This document shows, in pieces, positions 36,082 through 46,268 of a stretch of DNA of 64,000 bases. The notes beneath the pieces are model-generated. The model made no database searches. It was not told the DNA's origin and saw nothing but the letters and a program-made list of their open reading frames with translations. The DNA lies in the NCBI GenBank assembly GCA_015665455.1, contig JADFAD010000005.1, positions 62,001-126,000 of the forward strand, read 5' to 3'. Position 1 is the first letter of the stretch. The number at the start of each line of letters is the position of its first letter. A program made the position numbers and the translations under genes. This DNA comes from Oceanospirillaceae bacterium (lineage in GTDB: Bacteria > Pseudomonadota > Gammaproteobacteria > Pseudomonadales > Litoribrevibacteraceae).

Positions 36082-36555
36082 CTAAGAATCACCGCTTAAC
36101 AATTTCAACTGATCTTTTGCGTATTGGATTTGATCTGAGGAGAACCCTCGATTAGCCATAAAACGATAACTCTTTTGGGCCTGTTTATAATCGGCAACCC
36201 ACGCCTGACTATATTTCCTTGAAAAGAGCTCAGAAGCAAGCTCATAAAAATCCACATCTTCTTTTTCTAATACATCCGAAAACATCTCTTTATCAATGCC
36301 TTTCGCGTACAGCTCTCTGGATATCCGCAACGGTCCATAACCACTTCCAGCTCGATATCGAATATAGACTTCAGTAAAGCGCTCATCACTTTGATAGCCT
36401 AGTTCTATAACGTAATCTAACACTTGATCAATAATTTCTTCTGGTACGGCACCGTTTTTACTTAATTTTACTTTCAGCTCCGAACGGCTGTGCTCTCTCC
36501 GAGCCAATATTCCAATCGCCTTTACTTTCGTCGCTTTGTAGAGATCGTCATTCAT
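36082..36555 (-). CDS. recX: regulatory protein RecX
   Basis: Small three-helix-repeat protein that binds RecA filaments and limits recombinase and coprotease activity. The 157 residues contain the repeats LARREHSRSELKVKLSKNG and YGPLRISRELYAKGI. Its ATG overlaps the stop of the upstream S1C protease (TAATG), so it is translated with that gene. RecX usually lies directly after recA; here it is about 4 kb away with pirin, TSUP and LysR genes between. SOS control through recA readthrough is therefore not possible, and no LexA-like box was seen in front of the protease. Confidence 0.9.
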   Translation of the reverse strand: MNDDLYKATKVKAIGILARREHSRSELKVKLSKNGAVPEEIIDQVLDYVIELGYQSDERFTEVYIRYRAGSGYGPLRISRELYAKGIDKEMFSDVLEKEDVDFYELASELFSRKYSQAWVADYKQAQKSYRFMANRGFSSDQIQYAKDQLKLLSGDS

Positions 36556-37589
36556 TACTCATCTACACCATATAACGTCACCCATTCCCCCCCACGCCAT
36601 ACAGTAAGCTGTAAAGGCTCTGTTCGAGTTGAAAGGTACTGACGAACATTCAAAAAACCATCTTTAGACACATGGATAGGGTACGGTCCAACTTGAACAA
36701 TCACATCACCGCCAATAAAGATGTCTGCCGCCCCTGGGATTTTCACCGGTAAAATCCCAGCTTGTAAGCCCAGTTTTTCCGCTGGGGAACCTTTTGCAAC
36801 CCGTTGAACCAACAAGCCCTGACGGTGAGGTACATTCAAGGCTCGGGCTAATTCACCTTTAATAGGTATGATATCAGCACCAATCCAAGAGTTAGGCTGA
36901 TCTAGAATAAGATCCTGAATCATATCCATGCTTGCGACAAACCCCAAGCCTTCATTTCCCCCTGAGCGGGATCGAATGTGACTCACAATACCGACGAGTC
37001 CCCCTGATGTATTAAACATAGGTCCACCAGAATTCCCCGAATTAATCGCAGCATCGGTTTGTATAAATTCCATGGATATCAGATCATCATAGACTCGCCG
37101 ACCACTTACATTACCCACGGATAATGTATAACCAAGACCATACGGTGCCCCCACAACAAATATCTCTTGGCCAACTCTTAGCTTATTTGAATCCCCCATT
37201 TTGGCAACAATTGCAGACGCTGGCACAGACGCCAATTGAATTAAAGCAACATCCGCAAGATAGGAACTGCTGATTACTCGCGCAGACGTTTTTTCGCCTG
37301 ATGAAAATTCCACTTCAATTTTATCTGCAATATTCACCACATGAGATGCGGTAAGCACTAAACCTTTTTTATCAATAAGAACACCTGAACCGAGCTCGTT
37401 CATTTTCTTTTCCACAATGCCCAGCTTTGAAAACTGCTTTTTATGTTCTTCAGTTTTAATTACCACAACACTGCCCACCACATTGCTGTAGGCGTCACTC
37501 ACATCGGTTGCGAACAGATTGAAACTGACTAACCACCCAAATAGCACACTTCCCAGTAATAAGAATTTTCTTATTTGTTGAACGATCAT
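36555..37589 (-). CDS. exported S1C (DegP/HtrA-like) serine protease with one PDZ domain
   Basis: Predicted periplasmic protease of 344 residues with an N-terminal signal or anchor (about 7-27). The trypsin-like triad is complete: H83 in TASHVV, D113 in LADVAL and S187 in NSGNSGGPM. A PDZ domain (about 245-340) includes GLLVQRVAKGSPAEKLGLQAGILPVKIPG. A single PDZ resembles DegS, but there is no clear preference between DegS and other HtrA-type proteins. The ATG at 37589 follows GGAG. It is translationally coupled to recX, an unusual partner. Confidence 0.9.
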   Translation of the reverse strand: MIVQQIRKFLLLGSVLFGWLVSFNLFATDVSDAYSNVVGSVVVIKTEEHKKQFSKLGIVEKKMNELGSGVLIDKKGLVLTASHVVNIADKIEVEFSSGEKTSARVISSSYLADVALIQLASVPASAIVAKMGDSNKLRVGQEIFVVGAPYGLGYTLSVGNVSGRRVYDDLISMEFIQTDAAINSGNSGGPMFNTSGGLVGIVSHIRSRSGGNEGLGFVASMDMIQDLILDQPNSWIGADIIPIKGELARALNVPHRQGLLVQRVAKGSPAEKLGLQAGILPVKIPGAADIFIGGDVIVQVGPYPIHVSKDGFLNVRQYLSTRTEPLQLTVWRGGEWVTLYGVDE

Positions 37590-37955
37590 GTCTTCTCCAA
37601 ATAGTTATCTCAGTGTCGTAGCATATTCATACATCATAAACAGACACGATAAAGATGATCAAAGTACTCTCCTTTACGTTCAAGAGGCCCAGTACTTGAT
37701 AATGCAACTCAGTTTATACAATCCTCAGCAATCCACGAACAAGACTGCTCATATTTATTTCTTCGTATCCATCGGACTGAACTGAACTTAATGCCTAAAA
37801 TCAAAATAAATAGTAAAGAATCTTTGCAGAACTTATTCATTCACCCGCCCTTTCATTCTCTTAAATAGAATAATAAACACTAAATAAACCAATATTCATT
37901 CGCCAGCCGCGTAATTAACATACTCCTTAACGAATACAAACATTAGGAATCTCTC
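37590..37955. other. intergenic region between divergent protease and pirin genes
   Basis: About 365 bp, A+T rich. A 65-codon plus-strand frame is present but has no family-like features and lies in the protease leader, so I do not call it. No strong repeat or hairpin. Confidence 0.5.
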
Positions 37956-38651
37956 ATGTATTATTTTAGGCTTTCAGAAGAACGTGGCAGTGCAAACTTT
38001 GGCTGGTTAAACAGTAAACATTCCTTTTCCTTCGGCAGTTATTATGACCCGAATCACATGGGCCTTTCCGTTCTGCGCGTGATTAATGATGACATCGTTA
38101 AGCCAAGAGCAGGCTTTGATACACACGGTCATCGAGACATGGAAATTATTTCCTATGTCTTAGAGGGTTCCATTGAACACAAAGACAGCATGAATAATCA
38201 TTTCGTTATACCTGCAGGTGAAGTTCAAAGAATGACTGCCGGCACCGGAATCACGCATTCAGAGTTCAACGCCTCTCAACAAGAAGATCTAAGGTTTCTG
38301 CAAATTTGGGTGCAACCAAACCGTAACGGTTTAAAACCCGATTATGAGCAGAAAAAAATCAAACAGAACGGTAAACTGACCCCTTTAGTAACCTCTGACG
38401 GCAAAGAAAATTCACTGATTGTTCATCAGGATATCGGTTTATACAGGTTAATTCTGAGTAAAGGTGAAACCTTTTCCTTTGATATCTCGAAACGACGAGG
38501 TTATCTCCATATCATTGAAGGTAATGTGGTTTTAAATGAACATAACGCATTATCAGATGGCGATGCAGTCGGAGCCTTTCAGGAGGAGTTCAACTTAATC
38601 GCAGGCAAGAACGGGGTAACCGCCCTGTGGTTCGACCTCCCAAATAGCTAA
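37956..38651 (+). CDS. pirin family protein
   Basis: Bicupin of 231 residues resembling the YhhW/quercetinase-like pirins. The N-terminal cupin carries the metal ligands H57 and H59 in FDTHGHRDME, a third His and Glu in GITHSEFN, and the motif GEVQRMTAGTGI. The C-terminal cupin (about 145-230) is less conserved. Such proteins may oxidise quercetin-like molecules or act as redox sensors; the substrate here is unknown. It is followed after 21 bp by a TSUP permease in the same direction, so the two probably form an operon. Confidence 0.9.
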   Translation: MYYFRLSEERGSANFGWLNSKHSFSFGSYYDPNHMGLSVLRVINDDIVKPRAGFDTHGHRDMEIISYVLEGSIEHKDSMNNHFVIPAGEVQRMTAGTGITHSEFNASQQEDLRFLQIWVQPNRNGLKPDYEQKKIKQNGKLTPLVTSDGKENSLIVHQDIGLYRLILSKGETFSFDISKRRGYLHIIEGNVVLNEHNALSDGDAVGAFQEEFNLIAGKNGVTALWFDLPNS

Positions 38652-38672
38652 CCAAATGGCGCTTTCATTGTT

Positions 38673-39410
38673 ATGACTCTTTTATCCACTGATCCATTGT
38701 TTTGGTTGCTTGCAATTGCAGGCGTCATCATGACGGGGATTTCAAAATCAGGATTCGCAGGAGGCGCAGGTGTACTGGCTGTTCCACTGCTGTCTCTGGT
38801 ATTACCAGTGCCAACTGCAGCTGCGCTTATGCTGCCATTACTTCTAGTAATGGACATAAAAACGGTTCGTTTGTATCGAAACGCCATAGAGCCCAAAAAG
38901 ATTGCAAAAATCACCTTCGCTGCAGTATTCGGAATCGCACTGGCCGGTTCAGCGATGTCACAACTATCACCCGTATTACTTCAATTAGCGTTAGGAATAT
39001 TCTCCATACTGTTTGCAAGCTGGGATAAGTTAATCCCATTATTAGGCAGGCTGCCTGGAGCCGCCTTTTTGTGGGGAGGTATCTCGGGAATTACCAGTAC
39101 CTTACTGCATGCAGGAGGTCCACCCATCGCAATCTACTTCCTGTCAAAAAAAATAGATAAACAGCAATGGCTGGCTCAAGCAGCGATGTTCTTTGCCGTT
39201 ATGAATTTCATTAAACTGATTCCATATTCTCTAAACAACCTCTGGAGTTTTGAGCTCTTATTACACGGACTTATTTTAGTGCCCGTTGCACTGTTGGGCG
39301 TCAAACTCGGGAATGTCCTACAACAAAATATATCGCAGCAAACTTTCATAAAGCTTTGCAGAGTATTACTCGCTCTTTCAGGATTAATATTACTGATTAA
39401 ACTCATTTAG
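38673..39410 (+). CDS. TauE/SafE (TSUP) family permease
   Basis: Membrane transporter of 245 residues with seven or eight hydrophobic segments. Family motifs are GISKSGFAGGAGVLAVPLLSL near the N-terminus and a repeat of it in the second half (GGISGITSTLLHAGGPPIAIY). TSUP members export sulfite, sulfonates or other organic anions. The gene is 21 bp after the pirin gene and converges on a LysR regulator that ends 26 bp downstream. The substrate cannot be read from sequence. Confidence 0.9.
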   Translation: MTLLSTDPLFWLLAIAGVIMTGISKSGFAGGAGVLAVPLLSLVLPVPTAAALMLPLLLVMDIKTVRLYRNAIEPKKIAKITFAAVFGIALAGSAMSQLSPVLLQLALGIFSILFASWDKLIPLLGRLPGAAFLWGGISGITSTLLHAGGPPIAIYFLSKKIDKQQWLAQAAMFFAVMNFIKLIPYSLNNLWSFELLLHGLILVPVALLGVKLGNVLQQNISQQTFIKLCRVLLALSGLILLIKLI

Positions 39411-39436
39411 GCCCAAATCATTTGCTTAGTGACAAC

Positions 39437-40330
39437 CTAAGCGTCGGACAATCCAAGGCACTGATAACGCAGCTCGCCGAGAAAGCACCTCGCCGCAGGG
39501 CCAAGTGCATCCGCATCACCAAACAAAAGATAAAGAGAGGTCTTACGACCTCCGTTCACATCAAGAGCTAACGGTTTTAGCAGACCTTCCTCAAGCTCAC
39601 TAGCGATTAGATACTTAGGCAACCAGGCAAATCCAAAGCCTTTCTTTATCATATCAACGGAGGTTTTCATATGACTGACAGTCCAACGTTGATTGGCTTC
39701 TAACCACCCCTCGTCTTTCTGCTGTGATAGTGCTGAATCACGAACAACAATTTGTCGGTGAGACTTCAAATCTTCCAACGTCAGCTTACGATCATAAGAA
39801 TGCAGAGAGTGATAAGGGTTCGCTACAGCAATAAAGTCTATTTGGCACAGCTCTTCGTTAAACAGATCTTTCACAACCACAGGAGACACTGCGATATCTA
39901 CATCCGTTTTCTCCAACAATTCAGTTGCGCCTCTGAGCACGGATTCCATCAACTCAACTCTTAACAATGGGAACTGTTCAGAGACACGATCTAACACCTG
40001 ATAGAGGATTTCCTGTGGAAATATCTCATCAACAGCGATCTTAAGTTTTGTCTCAACACCGTCTGCCAATGTTAATCCAATGGCTTCTACTCTTTCTGCT
40101 TCTTGCAACAAAAAATCAGCTCGCCTTAACATCAACTCTCCGGTTTCAGTTAGGCGTGTTTTTCGTCCCTCGACGCGGAATAACTTTACCCCTAACGCGG
40201 TTTCAATCTTTCCTACCGAGTTATGAATGCTAGACTGGCTTTTAAAAATAACAGCGGATGCTTGATTAAAGCCCCCATGATCTACCACGGCTTTAAACAT
40301 TCGCCATTGTTCTAGCGTTATCTTTAACAT
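39437..40330 (-). CDS. LysR-type transcriptional regulator
   Basis: A 297-residue regulator with an N-terminal winged HTH (about 1-65, QWRMFKAVVDHGGFNQASAVIFKSQSSIHNSVGKIE, quoted by key positions 7-42) and a C-terminal substrate-binding domain (about 90-290). It converges on the pirin-TSUP pair rather than being divergent from it, so it may control them or another locus. It ends well before the recA terminator. The ATG at 40330 agrees with the usual LysR start. Confidence 0.92.
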   Translation of the reverse strand: MLKITLEQWRMFKAVVDHGGFNQASAVIFKSQSSIHNSVGKIETALGVKLFRVEGRKTRLTETGELMLRRADFLLQEAERVEAIGLTLADGVETKLKIAVDEIFPQEILYQVLDRVSEQFPLLRVELMESVLRGATELLEKTDVDIAVSPVVVKDLFNEELCQIDFIAVANPYHSLHSYDRKLTLEDLKSHRQIVVRDSALSQQKDEGWLEANQRWTVSHMKTSVDMIKKGFGFAWLPKYLIASELEEGLLKPLALDVNGGRKTSLYLLFGDADALGPAARCFLGELRYQCLGLSDA

Positions 40331-40430
40331 TAATCTTCCATCCGAATGATCTACTTACCTGCCTAGAACGAACTAGCATCAACCCACTTAAAATAATAAC
40401 TTCCCATCTTCTGTATGATACACAAACGAA

Positions 40431-40455
40431 AAAGGCGAACATAATGTTCGCCTTT
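40431..40455 (-). terminator. rho-independent terminator of recA
   Basis: Perfect 10-bp stem (aaaggcgaac / gttcgccttt), 5-nt loop, TTTTTCG on the minus strand. It lies 60 bp after the recA stop. Confidence 0.9.
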
Positions 40456-40514
40456 CTTCATTCATATTTTAAATTGACTGATACTCTCTTCAGATTATCC
40501 AGCCAAAAGAAAAT

Positions 40515-41549
40515 TTAAAGTTCTAACTCACCTTCTTCAGGTGCTTCTTCTGATCGCTTCACTGTCTCAAGTAATTGACTGCGAATCGACGTTTCAATTT
40601 CATCAGCAATATCAAGGTGCTCTTCAAGATATTTAGCTGCGTTAGCCTTACCTTGACCGATCTTATCGCCATTATAGCTGTACCAAGCACCCGCTTTATT
40701 AACCAACCCAAGCTTAACACCTAGATCAATTACTTCGCCCATGTGATAAATACCAGAACCATACATAATCTGGAATTCAGCCTGCTTAAATGGAGGTGAA
40801 ACCTTATTTTTTACAACTTTAACTCGAGTTTCATTACCTACAACTTCATCACCGTTCTTAACCGCACCTGTACGACGAATGTCCAAACGAACAGAAGCGT
40901 AGAACTTTAACGCATTACCACCCGTTGTCGTCTCAGGGTTGCCAAACATAACCCCAATCTTCATACGAATCTGGTTAATGAAAATAGCCAAACAACCGGA
41001 CTGCTTAATGTTACCCGTCAATTTACGAAGTGCTTGAGACATCAAGCGAGCTTGTAGACCAACATGGTGATCACCCATTTCGCCTTCGATTTCGGCTTTA
41101 GGTGTTAGCGCGGCAACCGAGTCCACTACCATTACATCGACTGCGTTTGAACGAACCAACATATCCGCGATTTCTAATGCCTGCTCACCTGTATCAGGCT
41201 GAGAAACCAAAAGCTCATCAACATTTACACCAAGCTTTTCAGCATAAATAGGATCTAATGCGTGCTCAGCATCAATAAAAGCACACGTCTTACCTTGCTT
41301 CTGAGCCTCAGCAATTGTACTTAGTGTCAGTGTTGTTTTACCCGAGGATTCAGGACCATAAATCTCAACAATACGACCATAAGGAAGACCGCCTATGCCG
41401 AGAGCAATATCCAACCCAAGAGAGCCGGTTGATACTGCAGGCATTTGCTCACGCGGTGCATCACCCATTTTCATTACCGCGCCTTTACCAAACTGTCGTT
41501 CAATTTGACCGAGTGCAGCATCAAGCGCCTTTTGTCTTTTATCGTCCAC
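40515..41549 (-). CDS. recA: recombinase RecA
   Basis: DNA strand-exchange protein and LexA coprotease. The 344 residues have the Walker [10 protein letters not shown] (65-73), [12 protein letters not shown] (Walker B), the [23 protein letters not shown] region and an acidic C-terminus ([11 protein letters not shown]). The start is GTG at 41549, preceded seven bases earlier by GAGGA; an upstream frame is not conserved. A LexA-like box lies 64-79 bp upstream. Unlike most relatives it is followed by a terminator and not by recX. Confidence 0.98.
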   Translation of the reverse strand: MDDKRQKALDAALGQIERQFGKGAVMKMGDAPREQMPAVSTGSLGLDIALGIGGLPYGRIVEIYGPESSGKTTLTLSTIAEAQKQGKTCAFIDAEHALDPIYAEKLGVNVDELLVSQPDTGEQALEIADMLVRSNAVDVMVVDSVAALTPKAEIEGEMGDHHVGLQARLMSQALRKLTGNIKQSGCLAIFINQIRMKIGVMFGNPETTTGGNALKFYASVRLDIRRTGAVKNGDEVVGNETRVKVVKNKVSPPFKQAEFQIMYGSGIYHMGEVIDLGVKLGLVNKAGAWYSYNGDKIGQGKANAAKYLEEHLDIADEIETSIRSQLLETVKRSEEAPEEGELEL

Positions 41550-41612
41550 GTCTGAGTCCTCAACTAAGTACTGTATATTTATCCAAATTAAAACACATAG
41601 ACTGTACAAATA

Positions 41613-41628
41613 CTATATTTTTATACAG
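41613..41628. promoter_or_regulatory. LexA (SOS) box-like site upstream of recA
   Basis: ctat-attttttat-type 16-mer (ctatatttttatacag) matches CTGT-N8-ACAG with one mismatch (CTAT for CTGT). Position 64-79 bp before the recA GTG is normal for SOS control. Confidence 0.7.
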
Positions 41629-41646
41629 TAAAATTTAAAATAACGA

Positions 41647-42141
41647 TCAACGAGATATTATCCCCTCTAAAGCATCCATCACCGTCTGATATCGAACCTC
41701 TTCTCGATTTCCAGAATAGACATGACGCTCACTGTAAACTTGACCATTAATACCCCAGCCAATCCAAACACAACCGACCGGTTTTTCTTTTGAACCACCA
41801 CCAGGCCCAGCTACACCCGATACCGCCACGGATACATTAGCGTTACCAATTCTTACAGCACCCTGAACCATACTCTCCACAACTTGCTGACTGACTGCAC
41901 CATACAGTTCGAGTTCTGACTCAGGAACACCCAATACGGAATGCTTCATTTCGTTAGAGTAAGTCACCAAACCACCTTCAAACCAAGCAGAACTGCCAGG
42001 AACAGCCGTCACCACTTGAGCAATCCAACCACCAGTACAAGACTCTGCTGTCACTAATGACTCTCCTTTCCTTTGAAGGTAGTGCCCAACCTTCGCAGAA
42101 AGCTCATCCATTCTATTTTGTTGATCCAATGATAATGCCAT
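41647..42141 (-). CDS. pncC: nicotinamide-nucleotide amidase PncC (CinA C-terminal family)
   Basis: Enzyme that deamidates NMN to nicotinic acid mononucleotide in pyridine nucleotide salvage. The 164 residues are the stand-alone CinA C-terminal domain: AESCTGGWIA (active-site Ser/Thr), GGLVTYSNEMK and VAVSGVAGPGGGSKEKPVG. It sits directly upstream of recA in the same direction, as in E. coli and Pseudomonas. The recA promoter and LexA-like box lie in the 97-bp gap between them. Confidence 0.95.
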   Translation of the reverse strand: MALSLDQQNRMDELSAKVGHYLQRKGESLVTAESCTGGWIAQVVTAVPGSSAWFEGGLVTYSNEMKHSVLGVPESELELYGAVSQQVVESMVQGAVRIGNANVSVAVSGVAGPGGGSKEKPVGCVWIGWGINGQVYSERHVYSGNREEVRYQTVMDALEGIISR

Positions 42142-42230
42142 TACATTCCTTTAAACGAAGAAAATTCACACAATCCCAATAAAGATTCTAAACTAACAAC
42201 ATAAGAAAATAATATTTTGGTTGGAAGCCT

Positions 42231-43001
42231 GTGCTTAAACAGTATATCTCGAAAAAACTACTTTTATTAACCTGCAGTATGTTCATGTCAACCAACACCA
42301 TGGCAGATATTTCACCAGCGATAATCATGGTAGATGATTCATACTCACCCTATATGTTCGGCACAAAGCAAAGCGCTAAAGGCCTTTATTCTTCCCTTAT
42401 CAACGCAATCTCAGAAAGAGCAAATCTAAACATAACACTTCAGGCAACGCCATGGAAAAGAGCCTTGGCATTATCAGCAAGAGGCGATGTTGGTATAGGA
42501 GGCATATACAAAAATAAACAAAGGGAAGACATCTATGACTACTCTGCCCCCATTTTCACCGAAAACCTCTGGATATATGTCAAAACCGACACTGAATTTC
42601 CTTTCTCAAATTTAACGGACCTTAAAAATAAAAAAGGCGCCATAAACCTAGGTTGGAGTTATGGAAACAACTTTGATCAACTCAGAGAAGCAGGTTTCTT
42701 TAAAGTTGAAGAATACGGCGACAATCTAACCAACATTAAAAAACTGATAAGTTTACCAAGAATAGACTTCACCGTGATTGATGAAATAGCGGCGCTTAAG
42801 ATTATTCAAGATCATAATTTTCAGGATCAAGTTAAAAAGCTAGAACCTGCAGCCACCAGCAATAACGCCTATATCGCATTTTCAAAAGAAGCCAAACGGA
42901 CACATACCCTTGCAAAGTTCAATCGCATGCTGGCAATCATGCAAAAAGACGGCACATATTCTGAAATAATTGATAAATTCAAAAGTAGAGCTCAACAATA
43001 A
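42231..43001 (+). CDS. periplasmic substrate-binding protein (SBP_bac_3-like)
   Basis: Exported protein of 256 residues with a signal peptide (about 1-25, LLLLTCSMFMSTNTMA). The fold is that of family 3 solute-binding proteins, with a region near ATPWKRALALSARGDVGIGG and DFTVIDEIAALKII typical of the amino acid-binding subgroup. No permease or ATPase is adjacent, so it may be an orphan receptor or share a transporter. The GTG at 42231 has a GGA site. It is transcribed divergently from pncC. Confidence 0.82.
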   Translation: MLKQYISKKLLLLTCSMFMSTNTMADISPAIIMVDDSYSPYMFGTKQSAKGLYSSLINAISERANLNITLQATPWKRALALSARGDVGIGGIYKNKQREDIYDYSAPIFTENLWIYVKTDTEFPFSNLTDLKNKKGAINLGWSYGNNFDQLREAGFFKVEEYGDNLTNIKKLISLPRIDFTVIDEIAALKIIQDHNFQDQVKKLEPAATSNNAYIAFSKEAKRTHTLAKFNRMLAIMQKDGTYSEIIDKFKSRAQQ

Positions 43002-43092
43002 AATATCTCCTCAACAATGATCGACCTAACAGGGGTTATTGTCATAAAATGTGCGGCCAATATTAAGCGTATATGGAATATCAGGAATATAC

Positions 43093-45690
43093 ATGGCCAA
43101 GGCAAGTACGGATAAGTCATCCCAACACACACCGATGATGCAGCAATACTTTGCTCTCAAACAGCAGCACCCGAATGAGCTTCTTTTTTATCGGATGGGC
43201 GATTTTTACGAACTGTTCTACGACGATGCCAAACAAGCTTCCGAGTTACTTGATATCACGTTAACCGCCCGAGGCAAGTCCGGTGGCCAACCAATTCCTA
43301 TGTCGGGTATTCCCTACCACGCAGCAGAAGGTTATGTTGCGCGCTTAGTCAAGTTCGGACAATCTGTCGCTATCTGCGAGCAAGTAGGAGATCCCGCAAC
43401 GTCAAAAGGGCCTGTGGAACGGAAAGTAGTTCGCGTTGTTACGCCAGGAACGTTAACGGATGAGGCCTTTCTTGAAGAACGGCGAGATAACTTACTGTGC
43501 GCAATATTTGGTCAAGATCAAAAGTTTGGCATTGCCTCAATGGAACTGTCTAGTGGACGATTCAACGTATTAGAAGCACCCGACCAAGAATCCTTACTTG
43601 GTGAAATAGAACGCTTATCGCCCGCAGAGTTATTGGTGTCTGAAGATTCCGTTCTAGTGGATTTATTCTCAAGTCGCGTTGGCCTGCGAAAATTAGCGCC
43701 ATGGAATTTCGACTATGAAACGTCGGTGCGCGCCCTAACAAAACAATTCAAGACTCAGTCTTTGCAAGGCTTTGGATGCGATGACTTACCGAATGCAGTA
43801 ACGGCAGCAGGGGCTTTACTAAATTACGCCAGAGATACTCAACGCTCTGAGTTACCCCACCTTACCTCTATATCACCAGAGATAAGAGATGAATCCTTAC
43901 TCATGGATGCATCAACTCGACGGAATCTAGAAATTGATAGCAATTTAATGGGCGGCCACCAGTTTACACTTGCTTCGTTAATGGATAGATGTGGTTCAGC
44001 AATGGGCAGCCGGCTTCTGCGTCGTTGGTTAAACCGGCCTATTCGAGATCAAAAACAATTACAATCTCGTCATGAAGCAATCAGTGCTCTCTCGGATTCT
44101 TATTTATACGAAGATTTACTCTCTACCTTGAAACAAATTGGCGACATCGAGCGTATTCTAGCTCGTATTGCATTAGGCTCAGCAAGACCGAGGGATTTGG
44201 CTCGACTTCGAGATACCTTTGCATTATTACCCGAGATCCAAGCCCTGCTTTCCAACATTGAAAGCCCTCTTCTGAACCGCCTAAAGAACAACATCAATGA
44301 ATATCCGGATCTAAGTCAGCTTCTAACCAGTGCGGTAATTGAAAATCCTCCTGTTGTTATCAGAGACGGTGGCGTGATTTCAGAAGGCTACGATGAAGAA
44401 CTGGATGAACTGCGAGGATTAAGTGAAAATGCAGGTCAGTTTCTTGTCGATCTAGAAATTCGCGAAAAAGAACAAACAGGGCTTTCCACCTTAAAGGTTG
44501 GCTACAACCGTGTTCATGGTTACTTCATTGAATTGAGTAAACAACAAAGTGACCAAGCGCCAACTGAATACATACGTCGTCAGACACTGAAAAATACTGA
44601 ACGATTTATAACACCTGAGCTTAAAGAATTTGAAGACAAAGCCCTGAGCAGTAAAAGCCGTGCCTTGTCCCGAGAAAAAGCACTTTACGAAGAATTGGTA
44701 GGGCTGCTGTCTGAAAAGCTAAGCTTACTTCAAGGCTCAGCCTCGGCATTATCTGAACTGGATGTCTTAGTCAGTTTCAGCGAACGCGCTATCAGTTTAA
44801 ATTTGGTTAAACCCAACCTAGTAGAACAAACCAAGATTGAAATTTCTGCTGGGCGCCATCCCGTTGTAGAGGATTTACTCGACGATCCGTTTGTCCCAAA
44901 CAGCGCCGAATTATCCACAGACAACAGTATGATGATTATTACTGGCCCTAACATGGGCGGTAAATCCACTTATATGCGTCAAATAGCACTCATTGCTCTT
45001 CTGGCTCATACAGGCAGCTTTGTTCCAGCAGAAAACGCCACCATCGGTCAGATTGACCGAATATTCACCCGAATGGGTTCCTCCGATGACGTCGCCGGTG
45101 GCCGCTCTACCTTCATGGTAGAGATGACTGAAACAGCAAATATTTTGAACAATGCAACCAAACAAAGCTTGGTCATCATGGATGAAGTTGGGCGTGGTAC
45201 AAGCACGTTTGATGGTCTATCCCTCGCATGGGCTAGCGCAGAGCACCTAGCAAAGCTTGAAAGCTTGACCCTTTTTGCGACGCACTATTTTGAAATGACA
45301 GAACTGCCTGAGTTATTTAACAATACAAGCAATGTTCACCTAACTGCGACAGAACATGACGATCACATCATTTTCATGCACTCAGTACAAAAAGGTCCTG
45401 CAAGTAAAAGCTATGGATTACAAGTGGGTCAACTTGCAGGGGTCCCTCAGTCAGTGATTAAAAGTGCGAAAGAAAAGCTCTTTCATCTAGAATCCAATAG
45501 AAGCAATTCGCTCGCACCCAATACAGAAATAAAAGAAAAAGAACCATTAAACCCAATGCAAGCAGACATGTTCTTGTCTCCCGTCAATGACAAAATAACG
45601 GACATGTTAAATAATGCATCACCGGACGAGACAACCCCTCGTGAAGCATTAGAGCTTCTTTATGAACTTAAAAATGCACTAACAAGTTAA
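43093..45690 (+). CDS. mutS: DNA mismatch repair protein MutS
   Basis: Recognises mispaired bases and starts methyl-directed repair. The 865-residue protein has the mismatch-contact F38-Y-E40 in MGDFYELF. Connector and lever domains follow, then the ATPase with Walker [10 protein letters not shown] (618-626) and [12 protein letters not shown]. The ATG at 43093 has AGGAA upstream; the GTG at 43051 would add unconserved residues. The C-terminal tail contains a possible tetramerisation region ending [11 protein letters not shown]. Followed by fdxA as in pseudomonads. Confidence 0.98.
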   Translation: MAKASTDKSSQHTPMMQQYFALKQQHPNELLFYRMGDFYELFYDDAKQASELLDITLTARGKSGGQPIPMSGIPYHAAEGYVARLVKFGQSVAICEQVGDPATSKGPVERKVVRVVTPGTLTDEAFLEERRDNLLCAIFGQDQKFGIASMELSSGRFNVLEAPDQESLLGEIERLSPAELLVSEDSVLVDLFSSRVGLRKLAPWNFDYETSVRALTKQFKTQSLQGFGCDDLPNAVTAAGALLNYARDTQRSELPHLTSISPEIRDESLLMDASTRRNLEIDSNLMGGHQFTLASLMDRCGSAMGSRLLRRWLNRPIRDQKQLQSRHEAISALSDSYLYEDLLSTLKQIGDIERILARIALGSARPRDLARLRDTFALLPEIQALLSNIESPLLNRLKNNINEYPDLSQLLTSAVIENPPVVIRDGGVISEGYDEELDELRGLSENAGQFLVDLEIREKEQTGLSTLKVGYNRVHGYFIELSKQQSDQAPTEYIRRQTLKNTERFITPELKEFEDKALSSKSRALSREKALYEELVGLLSEKLSLLQGSASALSELDVLVSFSERAISLNLVKPNLVEQTKIEISAGRHPVVEDLLDDPFVPNSAELSTDNSMMIITGPNMGGKSTYMRQIALIALLAHTGSFVPAENATIGQIDRIFTRMGSSDDVAGGRSTFMVEMTETANILNNATKQSLVIMDEVGRGTSTFDGLSLAWASAEHLAKLESLTLFATHYFEMTELPELFNNTSNVHLTATEHDDHIIFMHSVQKGPASKSYGLQVGQLAGVPQSVIKSAKEKLFHLESNRSNSLAPNTEIKEKEPLNPMQADMFLSPVNDKITDMLNNASPDETTPREALELLYELKNALTS

Positions 45691-45740
45691 ACTCATAAGC
45701 CTAATCGATAAAAACAACATACGGCTTATCAGTCAATTGC

Positions 45741-45769
45741 TTGCGATTAAAGAGCCCAACTCTTAGAAT
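45741..45769 (+). promoter_or_regulatory. sigma70-type promoter of fdxA
   Basis: TTGCGA (45741-45746) and TAGAAT (45764-45769) are 17 bp apart. A transcript would begin near 45777, about 50 nt before the fdxA ATG. Confidence 0.6.
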
Positions 45770-45827
45770 ACGTGAAAATTTGGGGTGACTCCGTGGTCAA
45801 CCTCAAAATGATGAGGAGAATAATTAA

Positions 45828-46151
45828 ATGACCTTTGTAGTAACCGAGAACTGCATTAACTGTAAATACACTGACTGCGTTGAAGTTTGTCCTGTTGACT
45901 GCTTTTACGAAGGCCCTAACTTCCTGGTTATTCACCCAGATGAGTGTATTGACTGTGCATTATGTGAACCAGAATGTCCTGCTGAGGCCATCTTCAGTGA
46001 AGATGATTTACCTTCAGGCCAAGAAGAATTTATTGAAATTAACGCTGAGCTAGCGGAAGAGTGGCCAAACATCACTGAGATGAAAGGCGCTATGGACGAC
46101 GCTGCTGACTGGGATGGTAAAGAAGATAAAACCAAACTTCTACAGCGATAA
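45828..46151 (+). CDS. fdxA: ferredoxin FdxA (7Fe-type, Azotobacter FdI-like)
   Basis: Electron carrier of 107 residues with one [3Fe-4S] and one [4Fe-4S] cluster. Cys ligands are visible in [17 protein letters not shown] and [12 protein letters not shown]. The acidic C-terminal half is typical of the FdI type. The ATG has GGAG nine bases upstream. It lies between mutS and rpoS and has its own promoter and terminator. The physiological partner is unknown. Confidence 0.96.
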   Translation: MTFVVTENCINCKYTDCVEVCPVDCFYEGPNFLVIHPDECIDCALCEPECPAEAIFSEDDLPSGQEEFIEINAELAEEWPNITEMKGAMDDAADWDGKEDKTKLLQR

Positions 46152-46164
46152 GTTCCTAGACTGT

Positions 46165-46205
46165 ATTGCCCCAAGCAATAACCTAGAGGCGTCACTCCTC
46201 TAGGT
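46165..46205 (+). other. two hairpins between fdxA and the shared terminator
   Basis: attgc-cccaa-gcaat (46165-46179) and acctagagg-cgtcact-cctctaggt (46181-46205), both perfect. Neither has a T run. They may stabilise the 3' end of the fdxA mRNA. Confidence 0.5.
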
Positions 46206-46213
46206 AGAAACAT

Positions 46214-46244
46214 AAAAAAACCAGGCCAATGCCTGGTTTTTTTT
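46214..46244. terminator. bidirectional terminator between fdxA and rpoS
   Basis: aaaaaaaccaggc-caat-gcctggttttttt with T runs on both strands. It separates the convergent genes. Confidence 0.93.
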
Positions 46245-46268
46245 ATAAAAGCCTAACAAAGAAGAGCA

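Noticed and set aside
37588-37785. 65-codon plus-strand ORF in the protease-pirin gap
   Set aside because: No family features or ribosome site, and it starts across the protease start codon.
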